Assembly (NCBI RefSeq): GCF_035982055.1
Contig: NZ_CP108427.1
Location: 7,749,001 to 7,813,000 of the forward strand
Direction: 5' to 3'
From: Streptomyces sp. NBC_01288
GTDB taxonomy: Bacteria; Actinomycetota; Actinomycetes; Streptomycetales; Streptomycetaceae
DNA: 64,000 bases
Part shown: piece after piece, positions 8,281 through 16,009 of the stretch
How the letters are laid out: the number at the start of each line of letters is the position of its first letter
How positions within the stretch are numbered: the first letter of the stretch is position 1
Made by a program: the position numbers and the translations under genes
The notes under the pieces: model-generated
Told to the model about the DNA's origin: nothing
Seen by the model: only the letters and a program-made list of their open reading frames with translations
Database searches by the model: none

Positions 8281-9416
8281 GCTTCGGAATCGACGATCTT
8301 CCCGTACGGGACGAGCTGCGCGGCAAGTCCCCTTACGGCGCGCCCCAGTTGGACGTCCCCGTACGGCTGAACACCAACGAGAACCCCTACCCGCTGCCCG
8401 AGGCACTGGTCGACCGGATCGCCGAGCGGGTTCGTGAAGCCGCCCGCGATCTCAACCGCTACCCGGACCGGGACGCGGTCGAGTTGCGCACCGAGCTGGC
8501 CGACTACCTCACGAAGACCGGGGGTCACCGGGTCGGCGTCGAGAACGTGTGGGCGGCCAACGGTTCCAACGAGGTCATCCAGCAACTGCTCCAGACCTTC
8601 GGCGGGCCCGGCCGTACCGCGATCGGCTTCGAGCCGTCGTACTCGATGCACGCGCTCATCGCGCGCGGCACGGGGACCGGCTGGATCTCCGGCCCGCGCA
8701 ACGAGGACTTCACGATCGATCTCGCCGCCGCCGAGCGCTGGATCGCCGAGAACAAGCCCGACGTCGTGTTCGTCACGACCCCCAACAACCCCACGGGCAA
8801 CGCCGTTCCGCCCGAGACGGTCCTCGCGCTGTACGAGGCCGCGCAGGCCGCCAAGCCGTCGATGGTGATCGTCGACGAGGCGTACATCGAGTTCAGCCAC
8901 GGCGACTCGCTGCTGCCGCTGCTCGAAGGGCGGCCGAATCTCGTCGTCTCGCGGACGATGTCGAAGGCGTTCGGCGCGGCGGGCCTCCGCCTCGGCTATC
9001 TCGCCGCACACCCGGCCGTCGTCGACGCCGTCCAACTCGTACGGCTGCCCTACCACTTGTCGGCCGTGACCCAGGCGACCGCGCTGGCCGCACTGGAGCA
9101 CACCGACACACTGCTGGGATACGTCGAGCAGCTGAAGTCCGAACGGGACCGGCTGGTGGGCGAGTTGAGGGCCATCGGCTGTGAAGTCGTCGAGTCCGAC
9201 GCGAACTTCGTGCAGTTCGGGCGGTTCGCGGACTCGCACACCGCCTGGCAGAAGATCCTCGACCAGGGCGTCCTGGTCCGGGACAACGGCATCCCGGGGT
9301 GGCTGCGGGTCTCCGCCGGAACCCCCGAAGAGAACGACGCGTTCCTCGACGCGGTCCGTGAGTTGATGAGTTCTATGGGGGACACCCCCACACCCCCGAA
9401 GGAGCAGAGCACATGA
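8277..9416 (+). CDS. hisC: Histidinol-phosphate aminotransferase
   Basis: A PLP enzyme that converts imidazole acetol phosphate and glutamate to histidinol phosphate. The protein has 379 residues from GTG 8277. It shows the class I/II aminotransferase pattern: RLNTNENPYPLP at the N-terminus, TPNNPTGN, VIVDEAYIEF, and the Schiff-base lysine in SRTMSKAFGAAGLRLGY. It overlaps hisD by 4 bp and hisB by 4 bp, which is consistent with one operon and coupled translation. Confidence 0.97.
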   Translation: MSFGIDDLPVRDELRGKSPYGAPQLDVPVRLNTNENPYPLPEALVDRIAERVREAARDLNRYPDRDAVELRTELADYLTKTGGHRVGVENVWAANGSNEVIQQLLQTFGGPGRTAIGFEPSYSMHALIARGTGTGWISGPRNEDFTIDLAAAERWIAENKPDVVFVTTPNNPTGNAVPPETVLALYEAAQAAKPSMVIVDEAYIEFSHGDSLLPLLEGRPNLVVSRTMSKAFGAAGLRLGYLAAHPAVVDAVQLVRLPYHLSAVTQATALAALEHTDTLLGYVEQLKSERDRLVGELRAIGCEVVESDANFVQFGRFADSHTAWQKILDQGVLVRDNGIPGWLRVSAGTPEENDAFLDAVRELMSSMGDTPTPPKEQST

Positions 9417-10006
9417 ACCGCGTAGGACGTGTGGAGCGGGCGACCAAGGAGACGTCGGTCCTCGTCGAGATCGATCTCGACGGGCACGGCAAGGTCGACG
9501 TGTCGACAGGAGTCGGCTTCTACGACCACATGCTCGACCAGCTCGGCCGGCACGGTCTGTTCGACCTCACGGTGAAGACCGAGGGCGATCTGCACATCGA
9601 CTCGCACCACACCATCGAGGACACCGCCCTCGCCCTCGGCGCCGCCTTCAAGCAGGCGCTCGGCGACAAGGTCGGCATCTACCGCTTCGGCAACTGCACG
9701 GTTCCGCTGGACGAGTCCCTCGCGCAGGTGACCGTCGACCTCTCCGGCCGCCCGTACCTCGTGCACACCGAGCCCGAGAACATGGCGCCGATGATCGGCG
9801 AGTACGACACCACGATGACCCGGCACATCCTGGAGTCCTTCGTCGCCCAGGCCCAGATCGCGCTGCACGTGCACGTGCCGTACGGGCGCAACGCGCACCA
9901 CATCGTGGAGTGCCAGTTCAAGGCCCTCGCCCGTGCCCTGCGGTACGCCTCCGAGCGCGACCCGCGCGCGGCCGGCATCCTCCCCTCCACGAAGGGCGCG
10001 CTGTGA
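9413..10006 (+). CDS. hisB: Imidazoleglycerol-phosphate dehydratase
   Basis: Dehydrates imidazole glycerol phosphate to imidazole acetol phosphate, the step before HisC. This is the monofunctional 197-residue type, without the phosphatase domain fused in E. coli. The metal-binding histidine clusters are visible: DHMLDQLGRHGLFDL, DSHHTIEDTALALG, and GRNAHHIVECQFKALARALR. The start ATG overlaps the hisC stop by 4 bp, and the stop overlaps the next small gene by 4 bp. Confidence 0.98.
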   Translation: MNRVGRVERATKETSVLVEIDLDGHGKVDVSTGVGFYDHMLDQLGRHGLFDLTVKTEGDLHIDSHHTIEDTALALGAAFKQALGDKVGIYRFGNCTVPLDESLAQVTVDLSGRPYLVHTEPENMAPMIGEYDTTMTRHILESFVAQAQIALHVHVPYGRNAHHIVECQFKALARALRYASERDPRAAGILPSTKGAL

Positions 10007-10167
10007 CCGGCCTCTCCAGCCTCCTGATCGTCGTCGGACTCTTCCTCCTCGGCGGGGTCTACTCCTTCGTCAAGCAGAAGATGCCGCGCCAGCTCATCGT
10101 GCTGGTCTCCATCGGCGCGGCGATGTGTCTGGTCGCGGGGGTCATGCGGCTGGCGGTGTGGAGTTGA
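10003..10167 (+). CDS. Small two-span membrane protein within the his operon
   Basis: A 54-residue protein from GTG 10003 (GTGA overlap with hisB) to a TGA that lies inside the hisH start region. Two hydrophobic segments, LSSLLIVVGLFLLGGVYSFV and LIVLVSIGAAMCLVAGVMRL, are separated by the basic loop KQKMPRQ, so it is probably a membrane hairpin. I know no function. Its location with overlaps on both sides means its translation is tied to hisB and hisH. Confidence 0.8.
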   Translation: MTGLSSLLIVVGLFLLGGVYSFVKQKMPRQLIVLVSIGAAMCLVAGVMRLAVWS

Positions 10168-10817
10168 GCGCGGCGAAGAACGCGTCCAAGAAGGTCGTCG
10201 TCTTCGACTACGGCTTCGGGAACGTCCGTTCCGCCGAGCGTGCCCTCGCGCGCACGGGTGCCGAGGTCGAGATAACGCGTGACTACGACAAGGCGATGAA
10301 CGCGGACGGGCTGCTCGTGCCCGGTGTCGGCGCCTTCGCCGCCTGCATGCAGGGCCTCAAGGAGGCGCGCGGCGACTGGATCGTCGGCCGTCGGCTGGCC
10401 GGCGGGCGCCCGGTGATGGGCATCTGCGTCGGCATGCAGATCCTGTTCGCGCGGGGCATCGAGCACGGCGTGGAGACCGAGGGCCTGGACGAGTGGCCCG
10501 GCTCCGTCGAGCCGCTCCAGGCCGAGATCGTGCCCCACATGGGCTGGAACACCGTGGACACCCCGGCGGGCTCACAGCTCTTCGCCGGCCTCGACACGGA
10601 CGCGCGCTTCTACTTCGTGCACTCCTACGCCGTCCACGACTGGTCCCTCGACGTCGTGAACCCGGCGATGCGCGCCCCCCTGGTGACCTGGTCGACGCAC
10701 GGCAAGCCCTTCGTGGCCGCCGTGGAGAACGGCGCCCTGTGGGCCACGCAGTTCCACCCCGAGAAGTCCGGCGACGCCGGAGCGCAGTTGTTGAACAATT
10801 GGATCGGAACCCTCTGA
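10158..10817 (+). CDS. hisH: Imidazole glycerol phosphate synthase, glutaminase subunit
   Basis: The class I glutamine amidotransferase subunit that feeds ammonia to HisF. It has FDYGFGNVRSAERAL at the N-terminus, the oxyanion strand VPGVGAFAACM, the nucleophile cysteine in GICVGMQILF, and the His-Glu pair in QFHPEKSG, so the triad is complete. I take GTG 10158 (219 residues); TTG 10164, which overlaps the upstream stop as TTGA, is possible. The stop overlaps the priA ATG by 1 bp. Confidence 0.97.
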   Translation: MELSAAKNASKKVVVFDYGFGNVRSAERALARTGAEVEITRDYDKAMNADGLLVPGVGAFAACMQGLKEARGDWIVGRRLAGGRPVMGICVGMQILFARGIEHGVETEGLDEWPGSVEPLQAEIVPHMGWNTVDTPAGSQLFAGLDTDARFYFVHSYAVHDWSLDVVNPAMRAPLVTWSTHGKPFVAAVENGALWATQFHPEKSGDAGAQLLNNWIGTL

Positions 10818-11545
10818 TGCCTTCGAAGCTCGAACTCCTCCCCGCCGTGGACGTCCGCGACGGCCAGGCCGTCCGCCTGGTGCACGGCGAGTCCGGGACC
10901 GAGACCTCCTACGGCTCCCCCCTGGAGGCCGCCCTCGCCTGGCAGAGCTCCGGCGCCGAGTGGCTGCACCTCGTCGACCTGGACGCCGCGTTCGGCACCG
11001 GCGACAACCGCAAGCTCATCGCCGAGGTCGCCGGCGCCATGGACATCAAGGTCGAGCTGTCCGGCGGCATCCGCGACGACGACACCCTCGCCGCCGCCCT
11101 CGCCACCGGCTGCACCCGGGTGAACCTCGGCACCGCCGCGCTGGAGACCCCGGAGTGGGTCGCCAAGGTCATCGCCGAGCACGGCGACAAGATCGCGGTC
11201 GGCCTCGACGTACGCGGCACGACCCTGCGCGGACGCGGCTGGACCCGTGACGGCGGCGACCTCTACGAGACGCTGGGCCGCCTCAACTCCGAGGGCTGCG
11301 CCCGCTACGTGGTCACCGACATCGCCAAGGACGGCACCCTCCAGGGCCCCAACCTGGAGCTGCTGCGCAACGTCTGCGCGGCCACCGACCGCCCGGTCGT
11401 GGCCTCCGGCGGCGTGTCCTCGCTCGACGACCTCCGCGCCATCTCCGAGCTGGTCCCCCTCGGTGTCGAGGGCTCCATCGTCGGAAAGGCCCTGTACGCG
11501 AAGGCGTTCACCCTGGAAGAGGCTCTGGAGGCGGTGGCCCGGTGA
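10817..11545 (+). CDS. priA: Phosphoribosyl isomerase A (bifunctional HisA/TrpF)
   Basis: A (beta/alpha)8 isomerase of 242 residues. In Streptomyces and Mycobacterium, PriA isomerises both ProFAR (histidine) and phosphoribosyl anthranilate (tryptophan), replacing HisA and TrpF. Catalytic aspartates are in LLPAVDVRDGQAVRLVHG and in VVTDIAKDGTLQGPN; the phosphate-binding loops are LSGGIRDDD and VVASGGVSSLDDL. No trpF was seen among the trp genes in this window, which fits the dual role. It overlaps the ridA gene by 4 bp. Confidence 0.96.
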   Translation: MPSKLELLPAVDVRDGQAVRLVHGESGTETSYGSPLEAALAWQSSGAEWLHLVDLDAAFGTGDNRKLIAEVAGAMDIKVELSGGIRDDDTLAAALATGCTRVNLGTAALETPEWVAKVIAEHGDKIAVGLDVRGTTLRGRGWTRDGGDLYETLGRLNSEGCARYVVTDIAKDGTLQGPNLELLRNVCAATDRPVVASGGVSSLDDLRAISELVPLGVEGSIVGKALYAKAFTLEEALEAVAR

Positions 11546-11952
11546 CCGAACTACGACGCGTGTCGACCGGCGCCCCCTGGGAGGACGCCTTCGGCTACTC
11601 CCGCGCGGTGGAGCTGCCGAACGGCCTGGTGCTGGTCTCCGGGTGCACGTCGATAGTGGACGGCGAGATCGCCGGGGGCGGTCCCTACGAGCAGACGGTC
11701 AACGCGTTCAACGTCGCGTTCTCGGCGCTGGACCAGCTGGGTCTCGGCCCCGCCGATGTGGTGCGCACCCGTATGTACATCACCCACGCCCGGGACGTCG
11801 AGGACGTGGGCCGCGCACACAAGGAACTCTTCGACGCGATCCGGCCCGCCGCGTCCATGATCATCGTCTCCGGCTTCGTCGACCCGAGCCTGGTCGTCGA
11901 GGTCGAGGTGGAGGCGTACCGCTCCGGTACCGAGGGCGGAGGTTCGGCATGA
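11542..11952 (+). CDS. ridA: RidA-family enamine/imine deaminase
   Basis: A 136-residue RidA/YjgF protein. Family members hydrolyse reactive enamines such as 2-aminoacrylate that PLP enzymes release. It has the family core VLVSGCTSIVDGEIAGGG, NAFNVAFSALDQLG, and the substrate-carboxylate arginine in VVRTRMYITHARD. It overlaps priA and hisF by 4 bp each. Placement in the his operon suggests protection against by-products of PLP enzymes such as HisC, but that is an inference. Confidence 0.9.
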   Translation: MTELRRVSTGAPWEDAFGYSRAVELPNGLVLVSGCTSIVDGEIAGGGPYEQTVNAFNVAFSALDQLGLGPADVVRTRMYITHARDVEDVGRAHKELFDAIRPAASMIIVSGFVDPSLVVEVEVEAYRSGTEGGGSA

Positions 11953-12704
11953 CGCTCGCCGTACGAGTCATTCCCTGCCTGGACGTGGACAACGGCCGGG
12001 TCGTCAAGGGCGTCAACTTCCAGAACCTGCGCGACGCGGGCGACCCCGTCGAGATGGCCAAGGTCTACGACGCCGAGGGCGCCGACGAGTTGACCTTCCT
12101 GGACATCACCGCGTCCTCCGGCAACCGCGAGACGACGTACGACGTGGTCCGCCGCACCGCCGAGCAGGTCTTCATCCCGCTCACGGTCGGCGGCGGCGTC
12201 CGCACGGCCGAGGACGTGGACAAGCTGCTGCGGGCGGGCGCGGACAAGGTCGGCGTCAACACGGCGGCGATCGCGCGCCCCGAGCTGATCCGGGAGATCG
12301 CGGAGCGGTTCGGGCGACAGGTGCTGGTGCTGTCGGTGGACGCGCGGCGTACGGAGTCCGGTTCCTTCGAGGTCACCACCCACGGCGGCCGCAAGGGCAC
12401 CGGCATCGACGCGGTCGAATGGGCGCACCGGGCGGCCGAGTTGGGGGCGGGGGAGATCCTGCTCAACTCGATGGACGCGGACGGCACGAAGGACGGCTAC
12501 GACCTGGAGATGATCGCGGCGGTCCGCAAGCACGTGACCGTGCCGGTCATCGCCTCCGGGGGCGCGGGCAAGCTCGCGGACTTTCCGCCGGCGGTGGCGG
12601 CGGGGGCGGACGCGGTGCTCGCGGCTTCCGTCTTCCACTTCGGGGATCTGCGGATCGGCGAGGTCAAGCAGGCGTTGCGGGAGGCGGGTCACCCGGTGAG
12701 GTGA
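11949..12704 (+). CDS. hisF: Imidazole glycerol phosphate synthase, cyclase subunit
   Basis: Forms IGP and AICAR from PRFAR with ammonia from HisH. A 251-residue (beta/alpha)8 barrel with catalytic Asp in RVIPCLDVDNGRVVKGVNF and the second Asp in LVLSVDARR. Phosphate loops are LTVGGGVRTAEDV and VIASGGAGKLADF, and LLNSMDADGTKDGYDL is the typical late signature. It is the last gene of the operon and is followed by a strong hairpin 16 bp downstream. Confidence 0.98.
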   Translation: MTLAVRVIPCLDVDNGRVVKGVNFQNLRDAGDPVEMAKVYDAEGADELTFLDITASSGNRETTYDVVRRTAEQVFIPLTVGGGVRTAEDVDKLLRAGADKVGVNTAAIARPELIREIAERFGRQVLVLSVDARRTESGSFEVTTHGGRKGTGIDAVEWAHRAAELGAGEILLNSMDADGTKDGYDLEMIAAVRKHVTVPVIASGGAGKLADFPPAVAAGADAVLAASVFHFGDLRIGEVKQALREAGHPVR

Positions 12705-12720
12705 CCTTCTTGGACACGTT

Positions 12721-12753
12721 GTAAGCCCCGGCTGCCTGGCGGTCGGGGCTTAC
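12721..12753 (+). terminator. Terminator of the his operon
   Basis: A perfect 10-bp stem, GTAAGCCCCG / CGGGGCTTAC, with a 13-nt loop. It begins 16 bp after the hisF stop and ends nine bases before the ArsR operator, so it separates the two transcription units. Confidence 0.85.
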
Positions 12754-12761
12754 TCGTGGCG

Positions 12762-12815
12762 AGATACGAAAGATAAGTTGCGCAAAATATGTTGCGCAAC
12801 TTATCTTTCGTATCT
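12762..12815. promoter_or_regulatory. Perfect 24-bp-arm palindrome, probable ArsR-family operator
   Basis: The arms at 12762-12785 (AGATACGAAAGATAAGTTGC plus GCAA) and 12792-12815 are exact inverse complements around a 6-nt loop. Each arm ends in the 8-bp palindrome TTGCGCAA. The sequence is AT-rich compared with its surroundings and ends 12 bp before the regulator ATG, where a repressor would block transcription. Autoregulation by the following ArsR-type gene is the simplest reading. Confidence 0.8.
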
Positions 12816-12827
12816 AGCGTGGGGTGC

Positions 12828-13415
12828 ATGACCTCGAAAGAGACCCGTGCCATCACCGATCTGGGCACGCTCAAGGCGTTCGCGCACCCGCTGCGCATCA
12901 AGCTGTACCGGGCGCTGCACGTGGCCCGTACCGCGACCGCCTCGCAGCTCTCCGACCAGGTCGACGAGGCCGTGTCGCTGGTCAGTTACCACCTGCGCAA
13001 GCTCGCCGAGCACGGGCTCATCGAGGAGGCCGAGCGGCAGGGCGAGGACGGCCGGGAGCGCTGGTGGCAGCCGGCCTCGGAGGGCCTGACCGTTCGGCAC
13101 GAGGACGTCAAGGACGCCCCCGAGAAGCTCGCGGCCCAGGGAGCGCTCACCCGGATCCTGCTGGAGCAGCGCGTCGACCTCTACCGGCGCCACCTCGACG
13201 AGTCCGAGTCCTGGAGCGACGAGTGGCGCTCGGCCGGCTTCGAGGGCGAGTACCTCCCGCGTCTGAACGCGTCCGAACTCGCCGAAATGCAGGGCGAGTT
13301 GGACACCCTGATCAACAAGTACCAGGCCAGGGGACGAGCCGCCGAGACGGCGGGCGACACCCAGGGCCGCGAGAACGTCGCCATCCACCTGTACGGCTTC
13401 CCGTTCCGCGCCTGA
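12828..13415 (+). CDS. ArsR-family helix-turn-helix regulator
   Basis: A 195-residue winged-helix regulator. The DNA-binding domain covers residues 10-80, with FAHPLRIKLYRALHVARTAT, the recognition helix around EAVSLVSYHLRKLAEHGLI, and a wing near ERWWQP. The remaining 110 residues form a helical domain typical of the long ArsR subgroup that controls multidrug MFS pumps. No metal-binding ELCVCD-like motif is present. ATG 12828 has GGGG six bases upstream. The MFS gene follows 14 bp downstream, and a large palindrome precedes the start. Confidence 0.9.
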   Translation: MTSKETRAITDLGTLKAFAHPLRIKLYRALHVARTATASQLSDQVDEAVSLVSYHLRKLAEHGLIEEAERQGEDGRERWWQPASEGLTVRHEDVKDAPEKLAAQGALTRILLEQRVDLYRRHLDESESWSDEWRSAGFEGEYLPRLNASELAEMQGELDTLINKYQARGRAAETAGDTQGRENVAIHLYGFPFRA

Positions 13416-13429
13416 GAGGACGACCTCCC

Positions 13430-14803
13430 GTGACCGGCACCCTCATAGCCCCCGCCGACGCCCCCGGCCGCGCCGCCCACCGCGACCCCAACGTCCTGCG
13501 CTGGCTCGCGGCCTACACGTCCTCGATGGTCGGCGACAGCGTGTACTACATCGCCCTGTCCTGGGCGGCCGTACAGCAGGGCTCGCCCGCACAGGCCGGT
13601 GCCGTGATGGCGGTGAGTGCCGTGCCGCGGGCCCTGTTGATGCTGGGCGGGGGAGTGATCGCCGACCGGTTCGGGCCGCGCAGGGTGGTCATCGGGAGCG
13701 ACGCGGTGCGCTGCGCGGCGGTGCTGGCGGTGGCCGCGCTGCTGTTCCTGACGAGCCCGGGACTGTGGCCGCTGGCGCTGCTCGCCGTGATGTTCGGAAC
13801 GGTCGACGCCGTGTTCATGCCGGCCGTGGGCGCACTCCCCGCGCGCGTGACGAGCCGCGACCAACTCGCGCGCGTGCAGGGCATGCGGGGGCTCGCCATC
13901 CGGTTCGCCAACGTCGTCGGCGGTCCGCTCGGCGGCCTGGGTGTCGCGATCGGCGGCGCGGCGACGGCGTTCGCGTTCGCCGGACTGCTGATCGCCGTGT
14001 CGGTGCCGTTGCTGATCTCCGTACGGATGCGGGAACTGCCCGCCGACGACAAGGCCGACGCGCTCGGCGGCACCGCCGATACGGGTGCTGCCGCGGGCGG
14101 TCGTGGCACGGCGCCCGGTGCGGGTGTCGTAAGCGCGGCCGACTCCGAAGCGCGTGGCACCACCGCCCCCGCCAAAACCGACGCCCGCCCGGCATCCCCT
14201 GTCGACGACCTCAGGGCCGGACTGCGCTACATCCGGGGCCACCGTGTCCTCGCCCCGCTGATGCTGGCCATCGCGCTCGGGGACCTCGGTTTCGTGGGCC
14301 CGCTCAACGTGGGCCTGACCCTGCTGGCGGACGAGCGCGGGTGGGGCGCGTCGGGCATGGGCTGGGTGCTCTCAGGCTTCGGGGTCGGCGCGGGGGCGGC
14401 GGCCCTGCTGCTGACCGTGCGGGGCCGGCTTCCGTACGCGGGGTGGCTGGCCGGCTGCTCGATCGTCGCCGGCTCCGTCGCCATCGGCGCCCTCGCCTTC
14501 GTCCCGAGCGTCCTCGCGGCCGTCGGCGTCGCCCTGCTCATCGGGCTGCTCGCCGGTCTCAGCGGAGCCCTGTGCGGCGCCCTGCTCCAGACCCAGGCCG
14601 ACCCCGCCTACCTCGGCCGGGTCACCGCCGTCTCCGGCCTGGTCAGCCTCGGGTTCGCCCCGCTGAGCATGCCGCTGTCGGCCGCGGCGATCGGCGTGTG
14701 GGGCACGGGCCCGGTGTTCGTGGTCAGCGCGGTGGTCTGCGGTCTCGGCGGGGCCATCGCACTGTGCGTCCGCGACCTGCGGCGGGCCGAACTGCCCGGA
14801 TGA
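13430..14803 (+). CDS. MFS exporter
   Basis: A 457-residue major facilitator protein of about 12 spans, starting at GTG 13430. The motif A loop GGGVIADRFGPRRVVIGSDAV lies between spans 2 and 3 (shown here as IADRFGPRR). A hydrophilic central loop of about 75 residues, rich in Ala, Gly and Thr, separates the halves and looks disordered. The second half begins at LRYIRGHRVLAPLMLAIAL. As the partner of an ArsR-type repressor it is probably a drug efflux pump, but its substrate is unknown. Confidence 0.9.
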   Translation: MTGTLIAPADAPGRAAHRDPNVLRWLAAYTSSMVGDSVYYIALSWAAVQQGSPAQAGAVMAVSAVPRALLMLGGGVIADRFGPRRVVIGSDAVRCAAVLAVAALLFLTSPGLWPLALLAVMFGTVDAVFMPAVGALPARVTSRDQLARVQGMRGLAIRFANVVGGPLGGLGVAIGGAATAFAFAGLLIAVSVPLLISVRMRELPADDKADALGGTADTGAAAGGRGTAPGAGVVSAADSEARGTTAPAKTDARPASPVDDLRAGLRYIRGHRVLAPLMLAIALGDLGFVGPLNVGLTLLADERGWGASGMGWVLSGFGVGAGAAALLLTVRGRLPYAGWLAGCSIVAGSVAIGALAFVPSVLAAVGVALLIGLLAGLSGALCGALLQTQADPAYLGRVTAVSGLVSLGFAPLSMPLSAAAIGVWGTGPVFVVSAVVCGLGGAIALCVRDLRRAELPG

Positions 14804-14827
14804 CCCGGCCTGTTGGCAACCGCGGGC

Positions 14828-15463
14828 TCAGATCCCCAGCTGCTTGGCCTCCTGGAGCTTGGCGATCGCGTTCTCGTCGCCGTCCAGCTCCACCTTGGCC
14901 ACGCTCTGCCGCCCGTGCGCGAACAGCAGCAGCTCCGAGGGCTCACCGGTCACCGTCACGACCGGCGCCCCCTTGTGGGCGACCGCCGTCTGCCCGTCCG
15001 GGCGGCGCAGCACCAGCCCGGTCGGCGCGCTACGGCCCATCAGCCGGGCCATACGCTCCAGCCGCGACCACAGGGCGTCCTGGAACACCGGGTCCAGCTC
15101 GCGCGGCGTCCACTCCGGCTGTGCCCGCCGTACGTCCTCCGTGTGGACGTAGAACTCGACCGTGTTGGACGCCTCGTCGAGCTGCTTGAGCTGGAACGGC
15201 GAGAAGCGCGGCGGGCCTGTACGGATGAGCTGGATCAGCTCCTCGTACGGCTTCGCCGCGAACTCCGTCATCACCCGCTCCAGTCGCGGCGCGAGCTGCT
15301 TGATCATGATGCCGCCGGCGGCATCGGCGCGGCGCTCGCGCACCACGACGTGCGCGGCGAGGTCGCGGGTCCGCCACCCCTCGCAGAGAGTCGGGGCGTC
15401 CGGGCCCGCGGTCTCCAGGAGATCGGCGAGAAGAAGTCGTTCACGCTTGGCGAAGGTCGACAT
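14828..15463 (-). CDS. TIGR03085-family DinB/maleylpyruvate isomerase-like protein
   Basis: A 211-residue four-helix protein of the mycothiol-dependent maleylpyruvate isomerase superfamily, TIGR03085 branch. Features are LCEGWRTRDLAAHVVVRERR, with a likely metal-binding His, FYVHTEDVRRAQPEWTPREL, with a second His, and a C-terminal SCP2-like part (VTGEPSELLLFAHGR). It is a single gene on the minus strand between MFS and hisI, converging with MFS. No substrate is known to me. Confidence 0.85.
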   Translation of the reverse strand: MSTFAKRERLLLADLLETAGPDAPTLCEGWRTRDLAAHVVVRERRADAAGGIMIKQLAPRLERVMTEFAAKPYEELIQLIRTGPPRFSPFQLKQLDEASNTVEFYVHTEDVRRAQPEWTPRELDPVFQDALWSRLERMARLMGRSAPTGLVLRRPDGQTAVAHKGAPVVTVTGEPSELLLFAHGRQSVAKVELDGDENAIAKLQEAKQLGI

Positions 15464-15602
15464 ACCGTCAGCCTACGACCGCGGGGAGGGTCCGCCCACC
15501 CGTCTCCCGGCCACCGCCCCTCAACGAGGCGCTTCGCGCCACTGCTTCCCATCAGATGGACGCCGGGCCGGGACTGTCAGTGGAGCGCGGCACAATGGCC
15601 TC

Positions 15603-15998
15603 ATGACCAGCACGCCCCAGCCCAGCAGCCTCGATCCCGATATCGCCGCCCGCCTCAAGCGCAGCGCCGACGGGCTCGTCCCCGCGATCGCCCAGCAGTA
15701 CGACACCGGTGAGGTGCTCATGCTCGGCTGGATGGACGACGAGGCGCTGCATCGCACCCTGACGACGGGCCGCTGCACGTACTGGTCCCGCAGCCGCCAG
15801 GAGTACTGGGTGAAGGGCGACACCTCCGGCCACTTCCAGCACGTGAAGTCCGTCGCCCTGGACTGCGACGCCGACACGGTCCTCGTGAAGGTCGACCAGG
15901 TCGGCGCGGCCTGCCACACCGGCGCCCGCACCTGCTTCGACGCGGACGTGCTCCTCAAGGACGGCGCTGATTCCAGTGCCGCCCCCGTGGAAAAGTAG
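15603..15998 (+). CDS. hisI: Phosphoribosyl-AMP cyclohydrolase
   Basis: Opens the purine ring of PR-AMP in histidine synthesis. This is the 131-residue monofunctional type, without HisE. It has the catalytic/zinc residues in VLMLGWMDDEAL, YWSRSRQEYWVKGDTSGH, the aspartate cluster ALDCDADTVLVKV, and the zinc cysteines in GAACHTGARTCF. It is separated from the main his operon but lies 11 bp upstream of trpE, so it appears to lead a hisI-trpE unit. Confidence 0.97.
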   Translation: MTSTPQPSSLDPDIAARLKRSADGLVPAIAQQYDTGEVLMLGWMDDEALHRTLTTGRCTYWSRSRQEYWVKGDTSGHFQHVKSVALDCDADTVLVKVDQVGAACHTGARTCFDADVLLKDGADSSAAPVEK

Positions 15999-16009
15999 GG
16001 TCAGCCGCC

